A stretch of DNA of 64,000 nt from Flavobacterium cutihirudinis (GTDB lineage Bacteria > Bacteroidota > Bacteroidia > Flavobacteriales > Flavobacteriaceae): the NCBI RefSeq assembly GCF_003385895.1, contig NZ_QRDQ01000007.1, positions 310,001 through 374,000 of the forward strand, given 5' to 3'. The notes below the pieces were generated by a model. It did not search any database, was not told the origin of the DNA, and saw only the letters and a list, made by a program, of their open reading frames with translations. Positions 34,382 to 44,647 of the stretch are shown one piece after another; the stretch's first letter is position 1; each line of letters begins with the position of its first letter. The position numbers and the translations under genes were made by a program.

Positions 34382-36565
34382 TTATTTTTGACTACTAATT
34401 TTTTTTATTAAAGGTGTAACATGCTTTTTAGTATCATCATCTAAAGATGATAATGCTTTATCTGACTCTTCGGTAGAATATTTTGCTAATCCGCTAATTC
34501 CCGCCGCGATAACATTATAAGATTGTTCTTTAGTGCTTTCCAGCATTAAATTTTTGTAAGCAGCATCTCCGGTCGAAGCCAATTTTACAATGGCTGCGGC
34601 TCTTGCAATTGTTTTTTTATCATTTTTAGCAATGTCAAGCAGTTTTTTCAAAACCTGATCTTTAGTTTGGTTATCATTTAAATCAATTGCTTTGATGCTC
34701 ATAACTCTTAAATCTTCCTGCTGATCTGCTAAACCGGCTAAAAGAATCAATTGTCCTTGTTGACTTTTCTCTTTTGTAGCATACTTTATAGCTTCAATTC
34801 GGTTGTAATACGATGGTGCATTTTTATATTGAAAAAGATAATCAGCAGCAGTTTTTTTATCTACATTAACTTCGCCAACCAAAATTTTATCTGGATCAAG
34901 GTCAATAAATTCAGGTTTTGAAGGAAGATCAAAACTGAAACTTTGTTCTCTTTTGTCAATTAAAATATCCTTTCTTATTTTAGTTCCGTTTACGTAAAAA
35001 TCAACTTTTAAAGGCAACGTAAAGGTTTGCACTGCACTATCCTGAGATTGACTTACTGTAATCGTAATTTTTCCGTTAGCATATTTGTAAGTAACATCCA
35101 AAATAGGACTTCCGGCATTGTAATACCATTGAGTAAAATAAGGTAACCAGTCTTTTCCAGTTACTTCTTCCATAGACAAACGTAACTGATGTGGTTCGCC
35201 AGATTTATAAGCATTTGTTGTTAAATAATGGTTTAATCCTTTAAAAAACGCTTCGTCACCCATTTGGTTTTTCATTGCATACAAAATGATAGAACCTTTA
35301 GAATAGCTGATATTATCAAACATATCATCGGCATTTTTGTAATGAAAACGTGCTAAAATAGGACTGTCACCATTTTTTTGAGAACGCAAATAATTTTGAA
35401 GTTTCTCATAACGAGACCTGTCTTCTGCATCTTGTCCAGCATCATGTCCGTGCCAAAGTACTTCTCCAAAAGTGGCGAAAGATTCGTTCATTGTTAAGTT
35501 TGACCATGATTCAGCTGTTACATAATCTCCAAACCATTGATGAAAAAGTTCGTGAGCAATAGTGCTTTCTTGATTATCATCTAATAATTCTCTTTCTGTT
35601 CGCTGAACATATTCGCCATGAACTGTTGCTGAAGTATTTTCCATCGCGCCTCCAAAATAATCTTTCACAACAATTTGCGCATATTTTGCCCAAGGATATT
35701 CTACGCCAAGCATTTTGCCGTAAAAATTCATCATATCTGGCGTTTTATAAAAAATTTGTTTCGCATACGGCGCATATTTTGGTTCTAAATAATAGCTGAC
35801 TTCTTTTCCATTATAAGAATCTTTATATACTTTAAAATCTCCAACGGCCATCATAAACAAATAAGGTGCATTTGGCTGTTCCATTTTCCATATGTCCGTT
35901 CTTGTCCCGTCTTTATTTATTTTTTGTGAAGTTAATTTACCGTTTGAAAGTGTAGTATATTTTGCATCAACCGTCATCGCAATTTCAGAAGTTGTTTTCT
36001 GATTTGGTTTGTCAATTGTTGGGAACCAACAAGACGAAGCTTCAGTCTCGCCTTGAGTCCATATTTGTGTTGGTTTGTCTCCCTTTCCGTCGGGATTAAT
36101 AAAATACAATCCGTTTGAGTTTGTAATCGATTCGCCGGCTTTGCTTTTCAGTTCTTCTGGTTTTGCCGTGTAATCAATAAATATGGTGTATTTTTCAGAA
36201 GCTTTATACTTTCTGTCCAGTTTAATAAAAAGTTGTTCGCTGTCGTAAGTATATTTTAAAGGTGTTTTTTTCTTTCCTTCTACGATAGAAATTTCTTTAA
36301 AATCCATTCCTTTTGCATCCAAAGTAAGCGAATCTGTCGTATAGAAATGAGGTTTTAAAGTAAGCCATTCTTTTCCGTACAAATGTCTTTTACCATAATC
36401 AAAAGACACTTCCAGTTTTGTGTGTACCAGATCGTGCACTTTTAGTGGAGTCGCTCTGTAAATAGCTAATTGCTCTTTATCTTTCTCTGTATTTTGAGCT
36501 TGTATGTTTTGGCACGCCAATGCAACTAAGCTTAAAACAGTATATTTTATAAAATTTTTATTCAT
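34382..36565 (-). CDS. M1 family aminopeptidase, secreted
   Basis: 727 aa with a signal peptide (cleavage near IQAQ). M1 landmarks: GGAMEN (305-310) and the zinc site HELFH (338-342) with the third ligand Glu361 in NESFA, at the family spacing. The last 150 residues are helical repeats of HEAT/ARM type. It trims amino acids from peptide N-termini. Inside this PUL it could finish off the peptide backbone released by the M60 peptidase just upstream (60-bp gap). Confidence 0.92.
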   Translation of the reverse strand: MNKNFIKYTVLSLVALACQNIQAQNTEKDKEQLAIYRATPLKVHDLVHTKLEVSFDYGKRHLYGKEWLTLKPHFYTTDSLTLDAKGMDFKEISIVEGKKKTPLKYTYDSEQLFIKLDRKYKASEKYTIFIDYTAKPEELKSKAGESITNSNGLYFINPDGKGDKPTQIWTQGETEASSCWFPTIDKPNQKTTSEIAMTVDAKYTTLSNGKLTSQKINKDGTRTDIWKMEQPNAPYLFMMAVGDFKVYKDSYNGKEVSYYLEPKYAPYAKQIFYKTPDMMNFYGKMLGVEYPWAKYAQIVVKDYFGGAMENTSATVHGEYVQRTERELLDDNQESTIAHELFHQWFGDYVTAESWSNLTMNESFATFGEVLWHGHDAGQDAEDRSRYEKLQNYLRSQKNGDSPILARFHYKNADDMFDNISYSKGSIILYAMKNQMGDEAFFKGLNHYLTTNAYKSGEPHQLRLSMEEVTGKDWLPYFTQWYYNAGSPILDVTYKYANGKITITVSQSQDSAVQTFTLPLKVDFYVNGTKIRKDILIDKREQSFSFDLPSKPEFIDLDPDKILVGEVNVDKKTAADYLFQYKNAPSYYNRIEAIKYATKEKSQQGQLILLAGLADQQEDLRVMSIKAIDLNDNQTKDQVLKKLLDIAKNDKKTIARAAAIVKLASTGDAAYKNLMLESTKEQSYNVIAAGISGLAKYSTEESDKALSSLDDDTKKHVTPLIKKISSQK

Positions 36566-36625
36566 CTTTTGTAATTATAGTAATCGTGTTTTGTCTATTT
36601 TAAAATTTATTTTTTGATTTGAAAA

Positions 36626-38185
36626 TCAATCAGTCAGGGTTGTTATATCTAAAACCGGTTTAGGATAATTTTTCGATTTTATTGCGTTTTTACAATCCAT
36701 CACCATTTTTTCGGTCATTTTATAATGATAAGCGCCATAACAATCTCCATCGAATTCGCCCACATAAAAGAATCCATATGCATCAAAGAAATCGGTTAAA
36801 TCAACTTTACTAACTTCGCACGCTGTTTTTACGAAATTAAGTTGATACGCTGCCGGATTCTCATCAGCTTTTACATTTAGTTTATTAAATTCGTGAGCCT
36901 GTTTTCTGAATGCTTCATAAAGGTCAGGGTAAAAATCAGGATTTTTGCCTGCTTTTTCGAAGTACAGTTGAAGTTGCCAGAAAGGCACAAGAGGCTCAAA
37001 AGCGCCACCTACTTTTAAGTAGTTTTCTTTTGTTTCAATCACTTTTTTTCTTGCAGACTCATAATAATTACCTTCTAAAAGACGCGATTTAATTCCCAAT
37101 GATTTAATTACATACATTGTGAAAACATTATTACTTACCTCACAAAGACCTCCCCAATTAAAATACGGTTGTAGTTGATGTACGTGACCGGTTTCATGGC
37201 TAAATCCCCATGCCGGATCACCAGCGATTACTTTTGCAGGATCAAGCACCATTCCTAACGCATAACCTGATTTGCCTCCCATATAAGCAATACCATCTTC
37301 GTCTCTAAACATGTAGTAATTGTAGTTTACACGAGCCAATATCCTGTTGTTTGGTACACGCTTGTATTTAATTAATCCCATAAGTCTGTGCTGACGATAG
37401 ATCAAAGTGTCATAACAATTTAGTAATTCTACGCCTTTGTTGTAAGCATATTTTTTTAAATCTGCTTTAGGATAAATGGTTTGAATATACTTTCCTCGAG
37501 CATCTATCATAGGATAAATAGTGTTGTCCAGAAGTTTGTTCCATTCTTCATTTTTTTGTTTTCCCGAATCAAAAAAGCCGTTTATTTTACCATCAATAAA
37601 ATGAATTTTAATGGCGTTTTCCTTTTTCGGATCTTCAGAATAATAATTGATATAAGCCAAACCATCAAAGTCTTTAACATCGATAATGTTTATACCATTT
37701 TTTAATGGATATGATTTTTTTTCAATTCCCCAATTAGGATCTTTATCAGGCTCAATTCCTGCAGGCGGTTGTCTGTTCCAATTTGGTATAACTAAATCGA
37801 CCGTTTTATTTTTAGCAATATTGTCTACAAGAATTACATGTTTACCAAGCGGCAAGTAAATACCCGTAATGTTTTCATATTTACTATAACCATCACCAAT
37901 AGACAACTTTTTTCCTAAGGTTGCTGGCGACAAATAAGCGTTGTAAGTCGCTAATCTATAATTGAAATCATATTCGCCTTTAAGCATTTGCGTGGCAGCG
38001 TCACGAATTTCTTTATTTTTAATCTGATCTAATTGTTGCTGCTTTATGTTCTTTTTTAGTTTAGTCGCTAAATTATCTTTAAAAAAAGCCAAATCTTCTT
38101 TTACAGAAATAGAGTCAATAGCACTTTGAGCATAACTATTACCAGAAAGGAAAAATAAAATGTAAAGTAAAACAAGGTGTTTCAT
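36626..38185 (-). CDS. M60-like mucin-type metallopeptidase, secreted
   Basis: 519 aa with a signal peptide (cleavage near SYAQ). The zinc motif is HETGHVHQ (330-337), with a distal Glu349, matching the M60 pattern HExGHxxQ...E. M60-like peptidases cut O-glycosylated proteins such as mucins next to glycosylated Ser or Thr. No separate carbohydrate-binding module is obvious. It lies between the DUF5107 gene and the M1 gene. It points to a glycoprotein rather than a plain polysaccharide as target. Confidence 0.85.
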   Translation of the reverse strand: MKHLVLLYILFFLSGNSYAQSAIDSISVKEDLAFFKDNLATKLKKNIKQQQLDQIKNKEIRDAATQMLKGEYDFNYRLATYNAYLSPATLGKKLSIGDGYSKYENITGIYLPLGKHVILVDNIAKNKTVDLVIPNWNRQPPAGIEPDKDPNWGIEKKSYPLKNGINIIDVKDFDGLAYINYYSEDPKKENAIKIHFIDGKINGFFDSGKQKNEEWNKLLDNTIYPMIDARGKYIQTIYPKADLKKYAYNKGVELLNCYDTLIYRQHRLMGLIKYKRVPNNRILARVNYNYYMFRDEDGIAYMGGKSGYALGMVLDPAKVIAGDPAWGFSHETGHVHQLQPYFNWGGLCEVSNNVFTMYVIKSLGIKSRLLEGNYYESARKKVIETKENYLKVGGAFEPLVPFWQLQLYFEKAGKNPDFYPDLYEAFRKQAHEFNKLNVKADENPAAYQLNFVKTACEVSKVDLTDFFDAYGFFYVGEFDGDCYGAYHYKMTEKMVMDCKNAIKSKNYPKPVLDITTLTD

Positions 38186-38240
38186 TCGTGTAGATTTTTA
38201 TTAATTATAGTTCGTAATTGATTAAATTTTCAGTTGATTC

Positions 38241-41200
38241 TTATAATTTTTCAATAATTCTAACTTCACCGTCTTTTTCATCTTCGCTTAAAATATTCGA
38301 TGGTTTTTTGGTGTAAACCAATAAACTCCATTGAATTATTTTGTTTGTCGGATATAAATTTGCTTGGTTTTTTAGCCATTTTTCAGCTTCCTGAGAAGAA
38401 GATGTTTTTTCTATCGCCCAAGCCGAAACCAATTGATTTGCCGGCAAGAAATTCATCACCGTATTATCCACTTTTGGTTGGAAAGCCACAATTTTCTGTA
38501 AAGATTTTGAAGCCATTTCTTTGTTTCCAAGACTGTTGTAACATTGGTAATCCAGCCAGTTTTCTAGTCTTTCGTCAATATTTTCATCATACGGTTTTCC
38601 AACACCTAAATTTTCAGGGAATAATTTTGCATCGGCAATAAATTGTAAAGCTTTTTTGTATTGCTTATTTTTCATTTCAGCCAAAGCCTGCATCAATTTT
38701 GCTTCGTGATACAATTGTCTTCCTGCGGTTGCACCTTCAAAAGGAAGAATTTCTAATTTGGTTAAAAAGGAATCTGCTTCGCGGTATTTTTTGTTCAATA
38801 ATAAAGTTTTAGCATACAGCATTCCAATTAAATAATTGTCCTGATGTTTTTTATAAAACGATTCGGCGGTTGCAAGCGCTTTGTCAAATTGTTTTTGAAC
38901 GATGTAATGTTCCGTCAACATTTTATGATATCTCCAACCTTGCGGGTCGAGTTTGATTGCTTGCTGAAGACTTGCCAAAACGATTGCAGCGTCATCTTTA
39001 AACAAAGAAGCTTTTGCTCCATAAAAAGCCGGATCGATTGGTTTTATTCCACATTGCGTAAACAATTCTTTTGCCTGTGAAATAGAATTGCGATTCCACT
39101 CAATTAAACCTAAATGATATTTTAACTGATATTGATCGTTGGTCTGAATTAGTTTTTTCAGAATTTCAGCAGTTTCATTTCTGAAAGGGAAACTAGTTCC
39201 AGGTTTGATTTTACTTAAATCCACCGATTTATTTTCTAAAAAGGCTTTCCAATAAATAATTTCAGCACTTGGTTCTGCAATAGAAAACACTTTCAGAGCA
39301 TCTTCTTTTCGACTTATATTATTGTACCAAATCCCTAATTCAAGAAAAGTCTGTTCCGGCATTTCGTTTTGAATTGAAGCAGTAAAAACATTTTTTGAAT
39401 CATTTGAATTGCTCCAAAGATATTTTTCGAAATCAGCAAAATGATTCAGCGGATCAAGTTTTGTAATTGTTTTTAAAACAGAATTTGCTTTATCAGAATT
39501 ATTTTGAAGACGATATAAAACCGCTAAAACCTGTAAACCTTCAATATTATATTGATTATATATTAAGCTTTTCTCTGCGTATTCGATCGCTTTTGGCAGA
39601 TCGTTTTCGGCTAAATAAATTTTGCTTAAAGCAGTATAAGCTGGACTTCTAAATTCAACACTTGCAGCTGCAATATCGAAACCATCTTTTGCATCGGTAG
39701 TATTTCCTAAATGAAGGTTTGCCAATGCATAAAAATAATTAGCAGCAGGATCGTAAGTGTCTATTGCTAAAGCCTTACTTGCTAAATTGACTGCAGACTT
39801 AAAATCTAATTTTCTAATTTGCAAAGAAGCCAATGCAGAAAGGGCAGGAGCGTAGTTTGGATCTAATTTTAAACAAGCTGTTAATTTTTGTTCAGCAAGA
39901 ACATAATCTTTAAAACCGATGTAATTTTTTCCTTGCTGATACAATCCATAAGTTGAATTATGATCAAAATCTTTTGGAATTTCTACAGGACGATTAATGT
40001 TTCCGTCTTCTGGAGCTGAATTCCAAACCAGTTTATTTCCGCCTAAAACAAATTTCAATTTATTAGAATCCACTTTTACCTGAATGGAATCTTTGAAAGT
40101 TTGCAATGTATTTAATGCAATATCTTTAGAATAAACTTTTTTATCGTTTTCAAAAACTTCAATTTTGTCATTTAATTTTTGAAGAGGAGAAAAATAGATT
40201 TTCAGCCAGCCGTTTTCGTTTTTGATATTTACAGAACCATAATTATTGGCTTTTACAAAACCTTTTGTGTGTTTTACAGGAAACCAATATTCAGTCCAGG
40301 TATCAGTTTGATAAGGCGCAAACGAACGCTGTTTGAAAGGTGTAAGATTACTGCCTTCACTAGCCTGATTAAACAATCTTCCACTTTGTACTTCTACATA
40401 TTGTCCGTCAGTATCGGTTAATAGTTTTTCCCAAATCATTCCCTGCTGAGATAATCCCCAAATCCAGATTTTTTTGCCTGGTTTATCATCGTGATTGCCA
40501 TATCTTCCCATTCCGAAATCTTCGTCATGGTAGTATCCTCCAAAGAAATCATCGTATTTTCCGAATACGTGATACGATTTGTAACCGCCAAAATTGTTGT
40601 TTTTGTAGAAAGATAAATCTTTGCCGTTTTCTTTATCAATTGGCCAAGAATTGTATTCTCCGTTATGACCAATATAAGTTTGTCCCGGATAAATAAACTG
40701 CAGATTTTCAGCTGCTTTTATTCCGGTATTCATCCATGTATAATAAGGCTGTTCGAATTCGGTTGTGTTTGACCAAAATGAATTCGTAGTAAAATAAGCT
40801 TTGTCTTTTGGCAGATTGATATCTAATTTCCAAGAAGTTCTCGTTAATAAATCCAAAACTCCAATCACGCAGCTAATACTTCCGTCTTCTCTGTTTATGA
40901 TTTTGTAATCAACAGGAGTCGCGCAGTTTGGCGTATGTCCAATAATTCCATAATTGCCTTCAACACCGCCGCTTGTCCAAGGTCCGCGCATGGCAATGTC
41001 TCTGAATTTTACAACATGATTATTGTAAACAATGTCTTTTCCCGTAGATTTTTCTATAGCCGACCAAACTTTTCCGCCAATTTCCGGCAAGATCATTAAT
41101 TTGATATAATCGTTTTCGATTTCGATCACTTTCCATTCTTTCTGAACGGGTTTATCAGTAAAACCGTCAAAACGGAAATACGGATAAAACTTTGTGTCAG

Positions 41201-41336
41201 GTTTCGGAATTGGGTCGGGATCTGAAAACGGATATGTAGTAAATACTTTTTTGTATTCTTTTACGGTCGGTTTGTTTTGTGCATTTATGAAAAGACTTCC
41301 AAAGAGCAAAAGGGATAATATTGGTCTAAATTTCAT
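38241..41336 (-). CDS. DUF5107 protein with TPR repeats, secreted
   Basis: 1031 aa with a signal peptide (cleavage near INAQ). The first half (about 30-330) fits DUF5107: PEIGGKVWSAIEKSTGKDIVYNN, RGPWTSGGVEGNYG, WIWGLSQQGMIWEK; its fold recalls mutarotase-like beta sandwiches. The second half (about 450-1000) is a series of TPR helices, for example YAPALSALASLQIRKLDF. DUF5107-TPR proteins are frequent in PULs; an unproven hydrolase or scaffold role is likely. A nested palindrome (41428-41582) separates it from the GH123-like gene upstream. Confidence 0.8.
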   Translation of the reverse strand: MKFRPILSLLLFGSLFINAQNKPTVKEYKKVFTTYPFSDPDPIPKPDTKFYPYFRFDGFTDKPVQKEWKVIEIENDYIKLMILPEIGGKVWSAIEKSTGKDIVYNNHVVKFRDIAMRGPWTSGGVEGNYGIIGHTPNCATPVDYKIINREDGSISCVIGVLDLLTRTSWKLDINLPKDKAYFTTNSFWSNTTEFEQPYYTWMNTGIKAAENLQFIYPGQTYIGHNGEYNSWPIDKENGKDLSFYKNNNFGGYKSYHVFGKYDDFFGGYYHDEDFGMGRYGNHDDKPGKKIWIWGLSQQGMIWEKLLTDTDGQYVEVQSGRLFNQASEGSNLTPFKQRSFAPYQTDTWTEYWFPVKHTKGFVKANNYGSVNIKNENGWLKIYFSPLQKLNDKIEVFENDKKVYSKDIALNTLQTFKDSIQVKVDSNKLKFVLGGNKLVWNSAPEDGNINRPVEIPKDFDHNSTYGLYQQGKNYIGFKDYVLAEQKLTACLKLDPNYAPALSALASLQIRKLDFKSAVNLASKALAIDTYDPAANYFYALANLHLGNTTDAKDGFDIAAASVEFRSPAYTALSKIYLAENDLPKAIEYAEKSLIYNQYNIEGLQVLAVLYRLQNNSDKANSVLKTITKLDPLNHFADFEKYLWSNSNDSKNVFTASIQNEMPEQTFLELGIWYNNISRKEDALKVFSIAEPSAEIIYWKAFLENKSVDLSKIKPGTSFPFRNETAEILKKLIQTNDQYQLKYHLGLIEWNRNSISQAKELFTQCGIKPIDPAFYGAKASLFKDDAAIVLASLQQAIKLDPQGWRYHKMLTEHYIVQKQFDKALATAESFYKKHQDNYLIGMLYAKTLLLNKKYREADSFLTKLEILPFEGATAGRQLYHEAKLMQALAEMKNKQYKKALQFIADAKLFPENLGVGKPYDENIDERLENWLDYQCYNSLGNKEMASKSLQKIVAFQPKVDNTVMNFLPANQLVSAWAIEKTSSSQEAEKWLKNQANLYPTNKIIQWSLLVYTKKPSNILSEDEKDGEVRIIEKL

Positions 41337-41427
41337 AAGAGAAGCTTTTTGTGTAGTTATGGTTATTTGCTTTTTGCCACAGATTAAATAGATTTCAATG
41401 ATTTAATAGGCATTAATTGGTGTTAAA

Positions 41428-41582
41428 GTGCCGTTAGGCACTAAATATTGGTAGAAAATATATGTTTACAGTATATCAAGCGTGCCGTAGGTACGCAACA
41501 AAACGATAGTTATTGCGTACCTACGGCACGCTAAATCTATTTCAATTCGTGTTTTCTACCAATATTTAGTGCCCAACGGCAC
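41428..41582. repeat. Nested inverted repeats inside the PUL operon
   Basis: Outer arms of 31 bp (41428-41458 and 41552-41582) pair with one mismatch; inner arms of 20 bp (41479-41498 and 41513-41532, core GTGCCGTAGGTACGC) pair perfectly. The ctaccaatattt part matches the 108-bp repeats at 5684-5899. It fills most of the 265-bp gap between the GH123-like and DUF5107 genes, so its RNA would form a large hairpin in the operon transcript. Confidence 0.9.
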
Positions 41583-41601
41583 AAAATCTTGATTTAGATC
41601 A

Positions 41602-44600
41602 TTACTTAACAATCAACAACCATCCTTTTCCTTTCGAAACTGGTATTTCGTCTTTTGCTGTGAACGTTTTTGCAGGCTGGAAATTGGTAACTTCAGGAGC
41701 AGTAATTGTTGCTTTTGCAGGATTGATTCCTAGTTTTTTCCAGTCAATATTCAATTTCACATTTACATCAGCATCAGCCCAGCTTGCAATTGAAATTAAT
41801 GCTGTTCCGTTCTTTTTGTAAACTGTTGCAAGAACTTTCTCGTTGTTTGTTTTTACCGGACAGTTTTCGCTCCAGTATCCAATCATTTCAGAACCTTTGA
41901 TTCCGAAAGAATCCCAAACTTTCCAGATGTTTCTTGGGTCTGCACCGTCGCTCCAAGGTAATCTGTTAGTCATTCCGTAAACCATTCCTCTCCAAGGATT
42001 TCCTCCATCCTGAAGCATTTCTCCCATTAATCCGAAAGGAATTCCGCTTACTTCAGTTAAGAAAAAGTCAGGTTGATTTTTCTCATAATCAAAGTATTCT
42101 CCAAACCATAATTTATTGATGTATGGAAAGTGCTCCATGTATAAGTTTGCACTATTGTTGAATCCGTCGCTTTTGTTGTACTGATTAGCACTGTGCAAAT
42201 CGATAATTCCAGGATGTCCATCTTTAGTCAACACTCTTTTGATACGTTTCATTGTAATTCTGTCAAAAGCAACGTCATCCAGATAAATTCCGTCAATGCC
42301 AACATTTTGAGTTAACCAATTCATTCCTTCAACATAGTAATTATGCCAACGGTTCATGCCACTGTTTACAATAGCTGCATCTTTAATTTCAGGTACAAAC
42401 CAAGCTGCGATATAATCATCTCCAACGTGTTCCTGTAACCAAGAGAATCCGCCTCCTTTTCCTGGAGAATAGATTTCGTGACCTAAACTTCTTAAAGCGA
42501 AAGTTTCATAAGCTTTGTTTGAAACCTCTCTAACTGTATTGTAGATTTTTACTTTTAGACCTTTTTCGTGCGCTTCATCGATATACGTTTTCATCTTTTT
42601 AAATTCAATAAAAGGATAATTGATATAAGGATTAATTGCATTTGCGTGGTGAATATTAATTACAGTTGCACCAGTTTTTGCAATAGAATCGATTGGGCTG
42701 TATTTGTGGTAAAACTTCGTATCCCATTGAAAATCGGTATTAATTGTATGGAATGGCGTAATTAATAAATTGAAATTATAGTATAAAACATCGCCTTTTT
42801 TCATTGTTCTTGCACCGCTGTATGCATTTACAAGAACCGATTTTTGATTTGTATTGACAGTAATTCCACCTTTATTTTCGTTACCCCAAGAAGTTGGAAG
42901 CAATAAAGGTTTTTGTAAATAGAAATTCGTGTTTAACGGACGGCTGTATTTTTCGTCTCTTAAAGAAAATTGCAATCCAGAATTTACAGCACCTATCCAG
43001 GCTCCGTCTTGATTTTTATGCGCAACATCCCATTTCCAGTCGAAAGTTGCAGGACGATCGCCACCTTTCTGACCTAATCCCATCATATATTTTGCAGATG
43101 TTGGCTGAATTGGCATTTGGAAATTAATGTCATTAAAAGATACATCTTCAAGAGCTGTAACTTTAACAATATAATGTACAAAACCATCAAATTCGATAGA
43201 AGCATTTACATCCATCTGAACTGATTTTGAAGTTGAAGTGTTTTCCCAAGAAACTGTTCCAGCTTCTTTTTTAGTGAATTTTACACCACTATTTTTCCAT
43301 TGCGCTTCTTTTCCAGCGGCATCAACAAAATGAAAATCGATTGGCGCACTTAAAACATCATTCGCTTTTGTAGTTACAGAAGTCATTTCAGGAGTGAAAA
43401 AAGTCTGAATCTGAGCAGGGAATCCGTTTGCAGCCAAAATCAATTTTCTTCCTAATAATGAAATTTCAGAATTGTTTACTGTTAGTGGAGTATAAGGGGC
43501 AATAACTGTATTTTCCTGAGCTAATGTTGAATTTAACCATTTTAGACGCGTCATTTTTTCAGGACTGTCAATTCCTCCATTTTTCGTTACTTCGTTAGAA
43601 ACCGTTATTTGAAGCGTGATTTCTTTTGATTTTCCGTCAGCAATTACAGTCGCTTTTCCTGAATAAGTTCCTGCAGCAGCCGTTTGTGGAACATCAATAC
43701 CGCACCACATTGCCTGAATTTTTCCTTTTGAAACTGAAACTGTATTTGTAAAAGGAGTACCATCATATCTAGTTCCGTCAGTGTTGATACAGCTAATGTC
43801 TTTAGCTTCTATTGTTGCTCCAGCTGTACTTACTAAATTGGTAAAAGATACTTTTACATTTTTTAAATCTTCAAGAGCATAAACTCCTAATTGAAAAGCT
43901 AAATATTCGCCTTTCTTTGCAGTGTCAGAAAAACTATTTTGAACGCCTTTCTGAATCCATCTTTGTGGTAAATCAGATTTTAATTTGATAGAATGTTCTC
44001 TATCTTCAGGGAAAACCAAAAATGAATTTCCGCTGTTTTTTGCAACAAGAGCTGAAGTCTCAGAAGCCGTAGCAATCACTTCCATTGGATAGAAGCTATT
44101 GAATTCATTGACACTCTGAATTTCTGTTACAGAAGTATTGTCTTTTAAGTTTGCCTTTATATTAGACAGCCATTGAGCATTTGCCTTGTTTTCAGGTTTC
44201 TGATAAATTCCTTTTGGATAATTTGCAGTTCCTTCGTCAACATACGGCATGTAATAAACGTAGTAGGTTCCTTTTCCTGAAATAGGTTCAAAGTAAATTG
44301 TACCGTTTTCTCTATTGATGTTTTCTGTTTTTGTATTTTGAATTTCCTTACCAGATGCATCCTGAACGATGATTTTTTTTAGTTCGGGTTTATCATCCCT
44401 TCTGCGCCATTCAATTGTAGCTTTAGCAACATTTCCTGAACCAGAAAAGGCCAGTACAACACGATGATTTCCTAGTTGGTTGGGATTCCAGCTGTCATTG
44501 GCAGAAGAATATTTTATTTGTGCGGTTAACGGAATACTGATCGTCAAAAGACACAGAATTAGTATTCTGTTTAGAAGTTGTTTGTTTTTAAGATTTAGTT

Positions 44601-44604
44601 TCAT
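41602..44604 (-). CDS. GH123-like (DUF6067-type) predicted glycoside hydrolase
   Basis: 1000 aa from the ATG at 44604; the frame is open 63 codons further but only this start gives a signal peptide (cleavage near LTAQ). N-terminal beta modules (about 30-400) precede a probable TIM barrel (about 630-960) with INIHHANAINPY, IDGIYLDDVAFDR and LTEVSGIPFGLMGEM. The LDD acidic pair is a candidate for catalysis. It resembles PUL proteins annotated with a GH123 N-terminal domain; GH123 acts on beta-GalNAc. Family placement is moderate and activity is inferred. It lies 43 bp after the cytochrome gene. Confidence 0.65.
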   Translation of the reverse strand: MKLNLKNKQLLNRILILCLLTISIPLTAQIKYSSANDSWNPNQLGNHRVVLAFSGSGNVAKATIEWRRRDDKPELKKIIVQDASGKEIQNTKTENINRENGTIYFEPISGKGTYYVYYMPYVDEGTANYPKGIYQKPENKANAQWLSNIKANLKDNTSVTEIQSVNEFNSFYPMEVIATASETSALVAKNSGNSFLVFPEDREHSIKLKSDLPQRWIQKGVQNSFSDTAKKGEYLAFQLGVYALEDLKNVKVSFTNLVSTAGATIEAKDISCINTDGTRYDGTPFTNTVSVSKGKIQAMWCGIDVPQTAAAGTYSGKATVIADGKSKEITLQITVSNEVTKNGGIDSPEKMTRLKWLNSTLAQENTVIAPYTPLTVNNSEISLLGRKLILAANGFPAQIQTFFTPEMTSVTTKANDVLSAPIDFHFVDAAGKEAQWKNSGVKFTKKEAGTVSWENTSTSKSVQMDVNASIEFDGFVHYIVKVTALEDVSFNDINFQMPIQPTSAKYMMGLGQKGGDRPATFDWKWDVAHKNQDGAWIGAVNSGLQFSLRDEKYSRPLNTNFYLQKPLLLPTSWGNENKGGITVNTNQKSVLVNAYSGARTMKKGDVLYYNFNLLITPFHTINTDFQWDTKFYHKYSPIDSIAKTGATVINIHHANAINPYINYPFIEFKKMKTYIDEAHEKGLKVKIYNTVREVSNKAYETFALRSLGHEIYSPGKGGGFSWLQEHVGDDYIAAWFVPEIKDAAIVNSGMNRWHNYYVEGMNWLTQNVGIDGIYLDDVAFDRITMKRIKRVLTKDGHPGIIDLHSANQYNKSDGFNNSANLYMEHFPYINKLWFGEYFDYEKNQPDFFLTEVSGIPFGLMGEMLQDGGNPWRGMVYGMTNRLPWSDGADPRNIWKVWDSFGIKGSEMIGYWSENCPVKTNNEKVLATVYKKNGTALISIASWADADVNVKLNIDWKKLGINPAKATITAPEVTNFQPAKTFTAKDEIPVSKGKGWLLIVK

Positions 44605-44647
44605 TGTTTTAATGTTCAGGTTAAATAGTCTGAGATTTTTTTTGAAT

